DNA of 64,000 bases from Anaerocolumna sedimenticola (GCF_009931695.1 NZ_CP048000.1:2249501-2313500); one strand, 5' to 3'. Positions 10,016 through 20,690 are shown, counted from the first letter of the stretch. The notes: generated by a model not told the origin, from the sequence alone. Made by a program: numbers and translations.

Positions 10016-10792
10016 GTGAAAACTTTAAAGGAATTATTTTCATATAGAGAAATGATTTATAGTTTAGTACGAAAAGATTTAAGAGGTAGATATAAAGGAT
10101 CAATGTTAGGCTTTTTATGGACTTTTATAAATCCTCTACTACAATTAATTATATATACTATAGTTTTTTCTGTTATACTTAAGGGAGGTATAGATAAGTT
10201 TTATCTGTTTTTATTTGTAGCGTTAGTGCCTTGGATTTTTTTTAGTTCTGCTGTTACTGGTGGTGCAACATCCATTATTTCTCAACAAGATATGATAAAA
10301 AAAATATATTTTCCAAGGCAAGTAATGCCTATTGCGTATGTTACTAGTTCATTTGTAAATATGTTGTTTACATTTATTGTTATATTATTTGTATTAATTT
10401 TTTCGGGAGTAGGCATAAATTTAAGAGCATTTTTATATTTACCTATAATTATGATTATAGAATTTATATTGGCCTTAGGAATTGCTATGTTATCATCTTC
10501 TTTAACTGTTTATTTTAGAGATTTGGAACATATTCTAAATATTATTGTAATGGCGTGGATGTATTTAACTCCTATAATGTATCCTATTGATATTGTACCA
10601 GAGAATTATAAAACTATGTTTAATTTAAACCCAATGACACCAATTATAATAGCATATAGAGATATATTATATTATAAAAGAATTCCACAATTAAATACTT
10701 TATTACATGGTTTTATTTTAGGTATTATAATTTTACTATTAGGAATTTTAATATTTGCTAAGTTACAAAAAAAGTTTGCGGAGGAATTGTAA
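10016..10792 (+). CDS. Polysaccharide ABC exporter permease (Wzm-like), second copy
   Basis: Membrane subunit of the second polysaccharide exporter, 258 residues and six predicted membrane segments. Family marks are VRKDLRGRYKGSMLGFLWTF near the N-terminus, IKKIYFPRQVMP in the cytoplasmic loop, VYFRDLEHI and NPMTPII near the end. The GTG start at 10016 follows AAAGG in AAGAAAGGTT. The stop lies 1 base before the start of the partner ATPase gene, so the two are tightly coupled. Confidence 0.92.
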   Translation: MKTLKELFSYREMIYSLVRKDLRGRYKGSMLGFLWTFINPLLQLIIYTIVFSVILKGGIDKFYLFLFVALVPWIFFSSAVTGGATSIISQQDMIKKIYFPRQVMPIAYVTSSFVNMLFTFIVILFVLIFSGVGINLRAFLYLPIIMIIEFILALGIAMLSSSLTVYFRDLEHILNIIVMAWMYLTPIMYPIDIVPENYKTMFNLNPMTPIIIAYRDILYYKRIPQLNTLLHGFILGIIILLLGILIFAKLQKKFAEEL

Positions 10793-10793
10793 C

Positions 10794-12047
10794 ATGCAGA
10801 AAGAGAATTCTATAATCGTTAAAGATGTTACAAAAGATTTTAAAGTTTTTTATGATAAAGGGAATAGCTTAAAAGAAAAATTATTATTTAAAAACAGAAA
10901 TAAATATGAAAATCGACATGTACTAAAAGGCATAAGTTTTAATGTTCATAAAGGTGAAGCTATTGGATTAATAGGTAAAAATGGATGTGGTAAAAGTACA
11001 CTATTAAAATTATTAAGTAGAATAATTTACCCAAATAAGGGATCAATTCAAATTGATGGTAGAGTATCAAGTTTAATTGAATTAGGAGCAGGTTTCCATC
11101 CAGATATGAGTGGAAGAGAGAATATTTATACGAATGCATCTATATTTGGATTAGATAGAAAAGAAATTAATAATAGATTAGATGATATTATAAAATTTTC
11201 TGAATTACAAGATTTTTTAGATAACCCTGTTCGTACTTATTCTTCAGGGATGTATATGAGATTGGCTTTTTCTGTTGCGATAAATGTTGATGCCGATATA
11301 TTATTAATAGATGAGATATTAGCAGTAGGTGATGTTAGTTTTCAAAAGAAATGTTTTGAAAAATTAAAAGAAATAAAAGCGAAAGGTACAACAATTGTTA
11401 TAGTATCGCATTCATTAGGCCAGATTGAACAAATTTGTGATAGAACAATTTGGATAGATAATGGCTTAATTAAGGAAGAAGGTATTCCTAAATTTGTTCA
11501 TGAAAATTACTTAGCAGCAATGGAAGAAAAAAGACTTGATAACTATGTAAATGATTATAATCAAAAATTATCAAATGATTTAGAGGAAAGACCAGATTTT
11601 TGTGATCCAAATTATGTTAGAACAGGAAATAAATTTGTAGAAATAATTGATGTTAAATTATTAAATAAAAATTACGAACAATCAACTATTTTTAAGACTG
11701 GTGATAAAATTATTATTAAAATTTTTTATAAAAGAAATAAAGATAATATACAAGGTAATTTTGGCGTTGGAATTAATAGAGATGATGGAGTATATTGTTA
11801 TGGTACAAGCACTTTAATCGAAAACGATAAAATGATAGATATTAATGAAAAAGGTGTCGTATCAATGATTATTGAAAATAATATTTTATTACCAGCTAAA
11901 TATATATTAGATGTAGCTATTCATTCTTATGATGAAATTGCATATGATAGAATCCATCATGTAATGGAGTTTCAAGTTCTGCCTAATAAGAAAGATTTTG
12001 GGGTTTCAAGGATAGAAAATATTTGGTATATTGATGAAATTGAATAA
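10794..12047 (+). CDS. Polysaccharide ABC exporter ATPase with C-terminal carbohydrate-binding domain (Wzt-like)
   Basis: ATPase partner of the preceding permease. The start is the ATG at 10794, 9 bases after GGAGG inside the permease end. Walker A is GKNGCGKST (61-69); IELGAGFHPDMSG, the signature YSSGMYMRL, Walker B ILLIDEILAVG and VSHS follow. Unlike the first ATPase of the window, it carries about 150 extra residues (about 270-417) with the beta-rich Wzt C-terminal pattern (FKTGDKIIIKIFYKR, FGVGINRDDG, LLPAKYILDVAIHS). In characterised systems this domain binds the terminally modified glycan and gates export. The next gene encodes a methyltransferase fusion, which fits recognition of a methylated chain end. 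Confidence 0.92.
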   Translation: MQKENSIIVKDVTKDFKVFYDKGNSLKEKLLFKNRNKYENRHVLKGISFNVHKGEAIGLIGKNGCGKSTLLKLLSRIIYPNKGSIQIDGRVSSLIELGAGFHPDMSGRENIYTNASIFGLDRKEINNRLDDIIKFSELQDFLDNPVRTYSSGMYMRLAFSVAINVDADILLIDEILAVGDVSFQKKCFEKLKEIKAKGTTIVIVSHSLGQIEQICDRTIWIDNGLIKEEGIPKFVHENYLAAMEEKRLDNYVNDYNQKLSNDLEERPDFCDPNYVRTGNKFVEIIDVKLLNKNYEQSTIFKTGDKIIIKIFYKRNKDNIQGNFGVGINRDDGVYCYGTSTLIENDKMIDINEKGVVSMIIENNILLPAKYILDVAIHSYDEIAYDRIHHVMEFQVLPNKKDFGVSRIENIWYIDEIE

Positions 12048-12069
12048 TTTAGAAAATTAGGAGATCAAT

Positions 12070-15000
12070 ATGATAAATAATGAAGAATACTGGAATAATA
12101 TATTTAAAAAAGAAAAGAATGATAATAAAAGGGAAATGCAAACCAGTTTTTTTGGTAATTTAGCAATAAGTAATTTACCAAGATGGATTATTGAAGATAT
12201 TGAATTTAATTCCATGATTATCTGTGACGTAGGATGTGCTGAAGGAGATGCTACATATTTACTATCAAATGAATTTAAAAATAATAAAGTAATTGGTATT
12301 GATTTTTCATCAGAAGCAATTAAAATTGCCAGAGACAAATACCATGATATTTGTTTTGAGGTAGGTGATATTAGAAATATTAATGAACAATACGATGTTA
12401 CTTTTTCTTCAAATATGTTAGAACATTTTTATAATTATAAAGATATTTTAGAAAAACTCATTAAAATATCAAATAAATATTGCATATTATTATTACCCTT
12501 TAGAGAATATTATACAATTAAAGAACATCACACATATTTCGATTTTCAATCATTTCCATTTGAATTTGAAGATTATATGGTTTGCTATTTTAAAGTAATG
12601 ACTATGCAAGGAGAAGATGTTAATTATTGGTTTGGAGAACAAATTCTGATAGTTTATGCCAAAAAAGATAATCTTAAAACTAAAAATATTTCTTTAAGAA
12701 ATTTTTATAATGGTTATATAGAAGAAAGAACAAAGATAATAATGGATTATGATGAAAAGATTAATTCCTTAAATAAAAAACTATTAGAAGCTGACAATAA
12801 TTTCAAAAAAGAATCACAAGACAAAAATGAAATAAAAAGCGAATTATTAAAAAGTAAAGATATTATAACGGAGACGCAATGTAAAATAGATAACCAGCTT
12901 ATTGAAATTAGTAATTTAGTAAATATATTAGGGCATACAAATCACGAACTAGTGGATGCAAAAGAACAATTAACAAATATAGTAAAAGACAAAGAAATAC
13001 TTAATGAAAACAATAAAATATTACTAAGTGAAAATAGTGAATTAAAGGGATTAATTAATAATTTATATTTAGAAAAAGAAAACATCAATAGTGCTATAAA
13101 TAACATTATAATAACACAAAATTCTAAAAGCTATAAATTATCATTATTATTCAAAAGATTTTTAAGCCAATTTATAAAGGGCAATGAAAAAAAAGATTTT
13201 ATCAAATGGTTATTCGGGAGATTGTCTAAAAAGTATATGGGTTCTAAATGGTTAAAAGAATTTGATCATCTAGAAATTGCAAAATTAGCTTTAAATAGGG
13301 AATCCACATTTGATATAAATAGTATTACTTATAAAATGGAGAAAAATATCAAAAATTCTAGGCAAGTATTTATATTTGCATCTGTTCCATATTATGATGT
13401 AGGGGGAGGACAAAGATCCGCACAATTAGCAAAAACGTTTAATAATATGGGATATGAAGTATATTATATCTACGGATTTCATTCATCTGAAACCGAAATA
13501 AAAGAAATGTTTATTCCCGCTATTATGCATGAACATATCGATAAAATTAATATTCAAGATATAAAAGATATATTAAAGAAAGAAGCAATATTTATATTTG
13601 AAATTCCATATGAGTCATTTGAACCTTATCTTGATTTTGCCCAAAAATATAATTGTTATACTATTTACGAACATATAGATAATTGGGGGACAAGTTTAGG
13701 GTGTTTATTCTATAATGAGACTGTATTTAAAAGGTTTTTGTTAAAAGCAGACCTTTTAACTGTTACAGCTAGATTACTGGGGGAAAAATTAAAAGAACAA
13801 ACTAATAATTCTTATATATATTCTGCTAATGCTGTTAATTCAGAACTATTTGAACCTTTAAAAGAATATAACCAACCTAAAGATTTAATAAAAGGCAAGA
13901 ACAAAACACTATTGTATTTTGGTTCATTGTGGGGAGAGTGGTTTGATTGGGAAAAAATAGAATATATTTCACAAAAATGTAAAGATTGCGAAATTAACTT
14001 AATAGGAGATTACGGACCTATACAAGATAAAGTTAAAAAGATGGAAAAAAATGTACATTTCCTAGGAATTAAAAATCAAGCTGAATTACCAGCGTACTTA
14101 ATGTATTCAGACATAGCGCTATTACCATTTAAAAATTGTGAAATAGGAAAATATGTATCGCCTTTAAAAATATTTGAGTATATAGCCATGAATAAACTAG
14201 TATTATCAACACCTTTGGATGATATAAAGGGTTACCCTAATACAATATGTACAGATGATAAAGAAGAATGGGTTAAAGTAATTTATTCTGAATATAAGAT
14301 CGTAGATAGTAACAGTTTCATTTTAAATAATAATTGGTATGCTAGATGTAATCAGTTGCTTGATAAAGCATCATCAAAAGAAATTGTAGAAGAATCTATT
14401 TCAGTCATTGTATTAAATCATAATAATAAAAAAGTAATTGGTAGATGTGTAAACTCTTTGTTAAATCATATTAAAAGATATAATTACGAAATAGTGATCG
14501 TTGATAATAATAGTCATGACGGATCTTACGAGTATTTAGATGAGAATTTCGGTAATACTATTAAACTAATTAAGAATGAGTTAAATGGATGTTCATCGGG
14601 GCGAAATATTGGTGTAAAAAATTCCACTGGAAAATATATATGCTTTTTGGATAGTGATCAATGGGTAATTAGTGACAGGTGGTTAGATACTGCTATTAAT
14701 ATATTAAAGAATGAATTGTTTATTGGTGCTGTAAGTTGGAATGCTGGATGGTTTGAGCCGGGAAAAACGACTGGTCCGATCGTTGATTATCAGCCCAATA
14801 GGGCAATTGATAGCAGTAAAATATTATATCGAAATGATATAGCTTATCTAGCTACAAGTGGTATGGTGTTAGAACGTAAATTATTTGAAGAAATTGGTGG
14901 ATTTGATGAATATTATGATCCTACATGTTTTGAAGATACAGATATTTCTTTAAAAGTCAGACATGCAGGGTATGAATTAGCATATTGTCCCTATATGTCA

Positions 15001-15132
15001 ATAATGCATTTACCTCATCAAACTACACAATCAGGAAGTTCAGGTCATTCAAAGCTGATGGAAAGGAATGGTAAATATTTTATAGATAAATGGACTAAAA
15101 TAGATAAAAATCTTTTAGAATATTATCTATAA
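12070..15132 (+). CDS. Trifunctional methyltransferase / coiled coil / GT-B / GT-A glycosyltransferase (WsaE/WbdD-like architecture)
   Basis: A 1020-residue fusion. Residues 1-200 are a class I SAM methyltransferase (motif I DVGCAEGD at 53-60, GIDFS at 76-80, SNMLEHF at 114-120). Residues about 215-345 are a long, charged, Asn/Glu/Lys-rich stretch with heptad-like leucines, probably a coiled coil. Residues about 430-760 are a GT-B glycosyltransferase (VGGGQRSAQLAK; SPLKIFEYIAMNK). Residues about 775-1020 are a GT2 domain (ISVIVLNHNNKK, DNNSHDGS, metal site FLDSDQW, FEDTDISLK). The order resembles Geobacillus WsaE, a methyltransferase with two rhamnosyltransferase domains; a coiled coil after a methyltransferase also recalls the WbdD chain-length regulator. 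I infer that it extends and methyl-caps the glycan exported by the preceding Wzm/Wzt pair. Confidence 0.88.
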   Translation: MINNEEYWNNIFKKEKNDNKREMQTSFFGNLAISNLPRWIIEDIEFNSMIICDVGCAEGDATYLLSNEFKNNKVIGIDFSSEAIKIARDKYHDICFEVGDIRNINEQYDVTFSSNMLEHFYNYKDILEKLIKISNKYCILLLPFREYYTIKEHHTYFDFQSFPFEFEDYMVCYFKVMTMQGEDVNYWFGEQILIVYAKKDNLKTKNISLRNFYNGYIEERTKIIMDYDEKINSLNKKLLEADNNFKKESQDKNEIKSELLKSKDIITETQCKIDNQLIEISNLVNILGHTNHELVDAKEQLTNIVKDKEILNENNKILLSENSELKGLINNLYLEKENINSAINNIIITQNSKSYKLSLLFKRFLSQFIKGNEKKDFIKWLFGRLSKKYMGSKWLKEFDHLEIAKLALNRESTFDINSITYKMEKNIKNSRQVFIFASVPYYDVGGGQRSAQLAKTFNNMGYEVYYIYGFHSSETEIKEMFIPAIMHEHIDKINIQDIKDILKKEAIFIFEIPYESFEPYLDFAQKYNCYTIYEHIDNWGTSLGCLFYNETVFKRFLLKADLLTVTARLLGEKLKEQTNNSYIYSANAVNSELFEPLKEYNQPKDLIKGKNKTLLYFGSLWGEWFDWEKIEYISQKCKDCEINLIGDYGPIQDKVKKMEKNVHFLGIKNQAELPAYLMYSDIALLPFKNCEIGKYVSPLKIFEYIAMNKLVLSTPLDDIKGYPNTICTDDKEEWVKVIYSEYKIVDSNSFILNNNWYARCNQLLDKASSKEIVEESISVIVLNHNNKKVIGRCVNSLLNHIKRYNYEIVIVDNNSHDGSYEYLDENFGNTIKLIKNELNGCSSGRNIGVKNSTGKYICFLDSDQWVISDRWLDTAINILKNELFIGAVSWNAGWFEPGKTTGPIVDYQPNRAIDSSKILYRNDIAYLATSGMVLERKLFEEIGGFDEYYDPTCFEDTDISLKVRHAGYELAYCPYMSIMHLPHQTTQSGSSGHSKLMERNGKYFIDKWTKIDKNLLEYYL

Positions 15133-15137
15133 ATTGG

Positions 15138-17835
15138 ATGTTGACAATGAAATTTACAATTAAACAAAAGATAATTATAGACTTACTTATATCTGCAGCA
15201 GTTACAATAATATTAACTTGCACTATTTTAAATTCTTTATATTATGTTGATAGATCTAATTCTAAACTAATGATAACAGCATTAGGTAGTAAAAATGGAG
15301 AATCAACAGCATCAGAAGTAAGGATTCATGAGATTTCTTTAAACAATAACAAAGTTGATTTTAATAGTTTAAAGTTACCACAAGAATGGAAAGTCAATGG
15401 AGAATATTTAAATTATTATGGAATAAATCAACCAGTATCATTTATATTAGATTTAAAGGATATAAAAGTAATAGATATATTATTTGCAAAATCTAGCGAT
15501 GCGGGTAAAGTAAAACTTCAAATAGATAGTCATGAAGAGACTATTGATTTATATGAAAATATTTCATGGGATGAGTATCATTGGATATATAAAACTAATA
15601 AAGTTTTTAAGCCATTTTCTAGAATTTATTTTTTAATACCTCAATTTTTTATTATATTTATAGTTGTTTCAAAATTAAATAATAAAGAATTTTTATTAAA
15701 GTGTAAATTGTTTTGCTCTAAGAAAAATTTAATTAAATACTTTATAATTGCTTTAATAGTTAATATCTTTTTTATCTACCTTTATTGTTAAACAAAAATT
15801 CATTAGTTATTAATTTAATTTTTATGAGTTTTATAATATCAGTATTACTAAATAATTTAATTGTAAAAAAATCAAAAAAATTAGTTTTTTTAACCTTTTT
15901 AACATTTGTACTGTTATTTATAACAAATTTTTATTATTACTCTCAATTTAATTTAATTGCTATATCTAAAAGTGATTATGTTAACCTAAACTTTATTATA
16001 ATTATATATTTTATATTGTTAATAGATGATAAAAATACTTTTATAGGCATACTTACAAAAAACAAAAAATGGCTTTATATTTGTAGCTTTATAATGTTAC
16101 CTGTTTATTCATATTTAATACTAGAATATTTATCTAATGTATTAATTTTAATATTAATTATAGATATATAATCTTAAATATAATTATTTATATTATATTT
16201 TATTGCACTATATATTTATTATGTTTTAAAATAAAAATAACGATAATAATTACAAATATTTTAATTTATGCTATAGGAGTTATAAACAATTTTATTTTCA
16301 AATTTAGAAATAATCCAATAATGCCTAGCGACTTTTTTTCAATAAAAACTGCACTTAGTGTTTCTGATAATTATAAATTTAATCTTAATAAACAAATATT
16401 GGTTTCGACTATTTTATTGTTTTTTTTAATTATGTTTATTATAAAAGTGCCTTTATATTTTAATAAAAAGATAAAAATAATTAATATCTCTAAATACATT
16501 TGTTTATATATGATATCTTTATTTTTTATTATGTTTATATTCTTTAAAACCAACTTTACTAGTAAATATATAAATATTAATTTAGATTTATATCAATCTC
16601 AAAATACATATAATGAGACAGGAACTCTTCTGGGTTTTATGTTGAATCTAAAAGCTGCGCAAATCAGTAGACCAACAAATTACTCATTAAGTAATATCAA
16701 GGATGAATTATCTAACTATAATAATAAAAGTAAAGGGAGAAATTTAAAACCTAATATTATCGTAATCATGAATGAAGCATTTTCTGACCTTCAAGTAATA
16801 AATAAATTTAAAACCAGCGAAGACTATTTACCATTTTTTAGATCACTTACTGAAAATACAATAAGGGGAAATCTTTATGTTTCAGTCTATGGTGGTTCAA
16901 CAGCAAATACTGAATATGAGTTTTTATCAGGGAATTCAATTTCCTTTTTACCATATGGAAGCGTTCCATATCAACAATACATGAAAGGAAACATAGATTC
17001 TTTATGCACAATATTAAAACATCAAGGCTATACGAATATAGCAATACATCCTTATTTTAGTACTGGATATCGTAGAAATATAGTCTATCCTTTTATTGGT
17101 TTTGATAAATTTATTACAATAGAAGACTTTGAGAATCCATCTTTAATAAGAAATTATATAAGTGATAAAGAAAGTTTTAAAAAGATAATTGAAAAATTTA
17201 AATCAAAAAAAAGTAATGAAAAATTATTTATTTTCAATGTAACAATGCAAAATCATGGGGGATATGGAAATTATGATTTTGAACATACGATTAAATTATT
17301 AGATAAAGATAATTTTTCTGATGTTGAAGAATATTTAACATTAATTAAGGAATCGGATAATGCTTTTAAATACTTAATAAATTATTTTTCAGGTCAAAAA
17401 GAACCAACAATTATTCTAATGTTTGGTGATCATCAACCCAGATTAAATGATAAATTTTATGAGTACTTGTATAATAAAAAATTAACAGATCTTACACTAG
17501 CAGAAATGCAAAAACGTTATATAGTGCCATTTGTAATATGGGCAAATTATGATATAAACGAAGAAAATGTGAATAAAATAAGTGCAAATTATCTTTCATC
17601 TTATCTATTAAAAACAATAGGTTTTGACCTACCAGCTTATAACCAATATTTATTGCAATTATATAACAAAATACCTGTCATAAATACATTAGGTTTCATT
17701 GATTCTAATGGAAATGATTATTATAATGGACAAGATTCATTTTACAAAGATAATATAGAAACATATAATTCAATAGAATATAATAATATATTTGACAAAA
17801 AACATAGATTTGATTGGGCTTTTAAGCTGAATTGA
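15138..17835 (+). pseudogene. LTA-synthase-like sulfatase-fold membrane enzyme, split over three frames
   Basis: Three consecutive frames look like one protein of about 900 residues. Part 1 (15138-15791) has an N-terminal membrane helix, an extracytoplasmic beta-rich domain (about 30-150) and more helices. Part 2 (about 15785-16171) is purely hydrophobic. Part 3 is open from 16138 and ends at 17835. It carries the helix-to-loop motif FRNNPIMPSDFFSI, which belongs before the catalytic domain, and then the alkaline-phosphatase/sulfatase domain (IIVIMNEAFSDL, GGSTANTEYEFLSG with the catalytic Thr, GDHQPR). Each junction is a -1 shift. The family transfers phosphoglycerol or similar groups to glycans outside the cell. 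It may be a true pseudogene or result from base-loss errors in AT-rich runs. Part 3 alone keeps the whole catalytic domain. Confidence 0.72.
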
Positions 17836-18142
17836 AAACATTATGCATTAAACTAATATTAGATTTTACCTTATTCGAGGTATTCAATTATAAAAAATTG
17901 AATAATCTTGATGAATTTGAGCCAGCTGTCCAAATTTAGAAATTGTTAAAAACTATCTTGCTGAGAAAAGTACATCAGACATAATGGAATTAGTTTTGAA
18001 AAACATGGTAGTTTGAATTATACGGACCTCTGGCTCAGCTTATAAGTTAAGAATATTCAAACACGGAATGAAGAATACAAATAAACTATTAAAAGCCACA
18101 ATATAGTTCTTTATTTACTACTATTTATTAAGAGGTACAATT
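17836..18142. other. Intergenic, no gene seen
   Basis: About 307 AT-rich bases between the LTA-synthase-like gene and the lipid kinase. All frames contain stops. A small inverted similarity (GAGCCAG and CTGGCTC, about 130 bases apart) is too weak to name. Confidence 0.5.
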
Positions 18143-19027
18143 GTGAAAAAAATATTATTTATCTTTAATCCAATTGCAGGAAAACTAAAGATAAAACGGA
18201 AACTCTTTGATATAATTGATCTAATTACAAAGAATGGATATCAAGTTATTACTTATCCTACTCAATGCAGTGGGGATGCAATTAACATTATTACTAAGAA
18301 CGATGAAAATTATGATTTTATATTATGCAGTGGTGGGGATGGAACGTTAAGTGAGGTAGTAACAGGTATTATGAACAGTTCAAATAGTATCCCAATTGGG
18401 TATATACCTACGGGTTCAACAAATGATTTTGCCTTGAGTCTGAAATTAAGTCGGAATATTTTAAGAGCAACGCAAATAATTTTGAATGGTTATTTAATGC
18501 CAATTGATATAGGAAAATTTAATAGTAAATATTTCGTATATGTTGCTGCGTTTGGAGCATTTACGGATGTACCATATAGAACACCACAAAAATATAAAAA
18601 TATAGTTGGGTATCTTGCTTATTTATTAGAAAGTATAAAAAGAATATCTGATTTAAAAACAAAACATATTCAATTAAAATATGATGAAAAAGTGATAGAA
18701 GATGATTTTATAATTGGATTAATTACTAATTCATTATTTATTGGTGGATTTAAAAATATATATAATGAAAATGTAGGTTTAAGTGATGGAATGTTTGAGG
18801 TTCTGTTGATTAAAATGCCAAATAATATATTTGAGTTTCAAGCTATATTGAGTTCATTAATAAATGTAGAAATTAATGAAAATTACATGTACTATTTTCA
18901 GACTAGTAACTTAATCATTAATTCTGACAAGATGGAATGGACATTAGACGGTGAATATGGTGGAACATATGATCATGTTAAGATTAACAATATAAATAAT
19001 GCCGTACAAATATTTTATGATAATTAG
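18143..19027 (+). CDS. Diacylglycerol kinase family lipid kinase (YegS/DgkB-like)
   Basis: A 294-residue soluble lipid kinase. The N-terminus ILFIFNPIAGKLK is the family's NPxxG start, followed by CSGGDGTLSEVV (ATP-binding GGDGT), GYIPTGSTNDFALSL (the GT.NDFA motif), DIGKFN and a C-terminal LDGEYG. DgkB recycles diacylglycerol to phosphatidic acid; diacylglycerol is the by-product of phosphoglycerol transfer from phosphatidylglycerol. That suits its position next to an LTA-synthase-like gene, but the link is inference. The start is a GTG preceded by AAGAGG. Confidence 0.9.
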   Translation: MKKILFIFNPIAGKLKIKRKLFDIIDLITKNGYQVITYPTQCSGDAINIITKNDENYDFILCSGGDGTLSEVVTGIMNSSNSIPIGYIPTGSTNDFALSLKLSRNILRATQIILNGYLMPIDIGKFNSKYFVYVAAFGAFTDVPYRTPQKYKNIVGYLAYLLESIKRISDLKTKHIQLKYDEKVIEDDFIIGLITNSLFIGGFKNIYNENVGLSDGMFEVLLIKMPNNIFEFQAILSSLINVEINENYMYYFQTSNLIINSDKMEWTLDGEYGGTYDHVKINNINNAVQIFYDN

Positions 19028-19068
19028 AATATTAATTTTATGTATAAAATGGTACAAAGGAGAATGTA

Positions 19069-20022
19069 ATGGAATCGGGTAAACGTTTATATTTTTTTGA
19101 TAATATTAAAGCCATATTAATTATTCTAGTTGTTATAGGACATTTATTGGAACAATTTATTTATTTGCCAGTTAACAAGTATTTCTATGTTTTGATATAT
19201 TCTTTTCATATGCCTCTGTTTATATTTATTTCTGGGTATTTTTCAGGATTTAATACATCGAAGCTATTAAAGCGTTTAGTAATACCTTATGTTGTATTTC
19301 AATTATTATATTTACTGTTCAATAATTTTGTATTAAAAAATGAAACAGTATATACTTTGACAACTCCTTATTGGCTTCTGTGGTATTTACTTTCATGTTT
19401 TTTTTGGAATGTTATCATTTTATTTATTAAAAAGGTTAATTTAATGATTGTTTTTATTTCTTTCATAATTGGATTAATTATAGGTCTGGACAATACTGTT
19501 AATTATTATTTTAGCTTGTCAAGAACATTAGTATTTTTACCATTTTACCTGTTAGGATATTATTGTAAAAGTATTAACTATAGTCTTGATAACTTAAGGA
19601 AAAATAAAACATTAACGGCGACTATATCTGCAATAACTATAGTTGCAGCCTTTTTTGTTTATTTAAAAATAGATAAAATAAATCATATATGGTTTTATAA
19701 TTCAATGAGTTATAGTCAGGCAAGTAGTAATATGCTTATACGTTTTATGATATATTTAATTGCTATATTATTTTCGCTTATGGTAATTATATTGGCACCT
19801 AAAAATAAAATTATAATTTTAACGAATATAGGGGTTAATTGCTTTACAATATTTTTATTTCATGGATTTATCGTAAAATATTTAGTAAAAGTTCAATTAT
19901 ACAAATATTTACCTAATACTTTTACAGTATGGATTTTCATAATTATAGTAACTATAATTAGTACTTTGTTATTAACATCTAAATCAATAACTAAAATCAT
20001 GAGTGTAATTGTCAAATTCTAG
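19069..20022 (+). CDS. Acyltransferase 3 family membrane protein (polysaccharide O-acetyltransferase-like)
   Basis: A 317-residue integral membrane protein with about ten hydrophobic segments. The N-terminus YFFDNIKAILIILVVIGHLL carries the family His, and the next block YSFHMPLFIFISGYFSG is the second conserved motif. FLFHGFIVKYL lies near the C-terminus. Such proteins move acetyl or other acyl groups across the membrane to decorate surface glycans. AAAGGAG precedes the ATG. It closes the polysaccharide locus; the following 800 bases are transposon debris. Confidence 0.87.
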   Translation: MESGKRLYFFDNIKAILIILVVIGHLLEQFIYLPVNKYFYVLIYSFHMPLFIFISGYFSGFNTSKLLKRLVIPYVVFQLLYLLFNNFVLKNETVYTLTTPYWLLWYLLSCFFWNVIILFIKKVNLMIVFISFIIGLIIGLDNTVNYYFSLSRTLVFLPFYLLGYYCKSINYSLDNLRKNKTLTATISAITIVAAFFVYLKIDKINHIWFYNSMSYSQASSNMLIRFMIYLIAILFSLMVIILAPKNKIIILTNIGVNCFTIFLFHGFIVKYLVKVQLYKYLPNTFTVWIFIIIVTIISTLLLTSKSITKIMSVIVKF

Positions 20023-20289
20023 ATACTTAATTAAATCTGTTGCCCTGTTTTTGCGGACGATTATTTGTCATTATTCCTTATTTTTTATATTAATGGCATA
20101 CTGCCAGAAATTCTAAGAGGCTGTTGCACTAAATATATATATTCCGACCTTGTTAATCCATTGCATGACTAGTTAGAACTAACCTCACGGAGACTGTACC
20201 ACTGGTTACTAATTGTTAATACTTGGAATTACCATAGCTAATAGATTGAATCAACCCACTCTTTGGACTACATGGGATCCTGATTATTA

Positions 20290-20690
20290 TAGAAAAACTT
20301 AATATAGGTATCAAAGCCGGATTGCCGCTATAGCGTGCTGCCAAGTTTGACAGGATGTGGCTACACAGGAATTTGTTATATGGTTTTAGTGAACTTACCA
20401 TGTACGCGAAATAATCATTGCTGCAGGAGTACGTTCGCTGATACTTTGTAGGTGCAGTTCCCAAAGGAAAGGAATAAGATTTTAGTCATTCGGTAGAGCA
20501 GGGCGTCCAATTCTGCGATAGACTATTCCATTACGAGAAAATATCCCTTGAATGGGATAATTCCTATACAAGAAGAGATCAGTTCCGTCTTCATGTTGTT
20601 GTCAAAAAAAAAGTCCCAAAAATGTCGGAGAAAATTCCCCGCCTATTTTATTTCTTTTACTATGGAAATTGAACCGATAATTAGATTTAT
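20290..20690 (+). pseudogene. Decayed IS66 transposase (tnpC) remnant
   Basis: Translated across several stops and shifts, this stretch keeps the middle of an IS66 TnpC. YQSRIAA resembles the YQPGRSG block; RYFVGAVPKGKE, after a stop-interrupted VR, matches the Cys-Trp-Ala-His-x-RRYFVDALPKGKE block; EQGVQFCDRLFHYEK matches the next helix. It differs clearly from the better-preserved copy at 20841-29767, so it is an older insertion and not a duplication of it. It cannot code for a product. The rest of 20023-20840 shows only stops and a short GGCTGTTGCA sequence at about 20119. Confidence 0.6.

Noticed and set aside
20216..20464. Open frame of 82 codons on the minus strand
   Set aside because: It lies antisense to the IS66 remnant; its codons make no recognisable protein.
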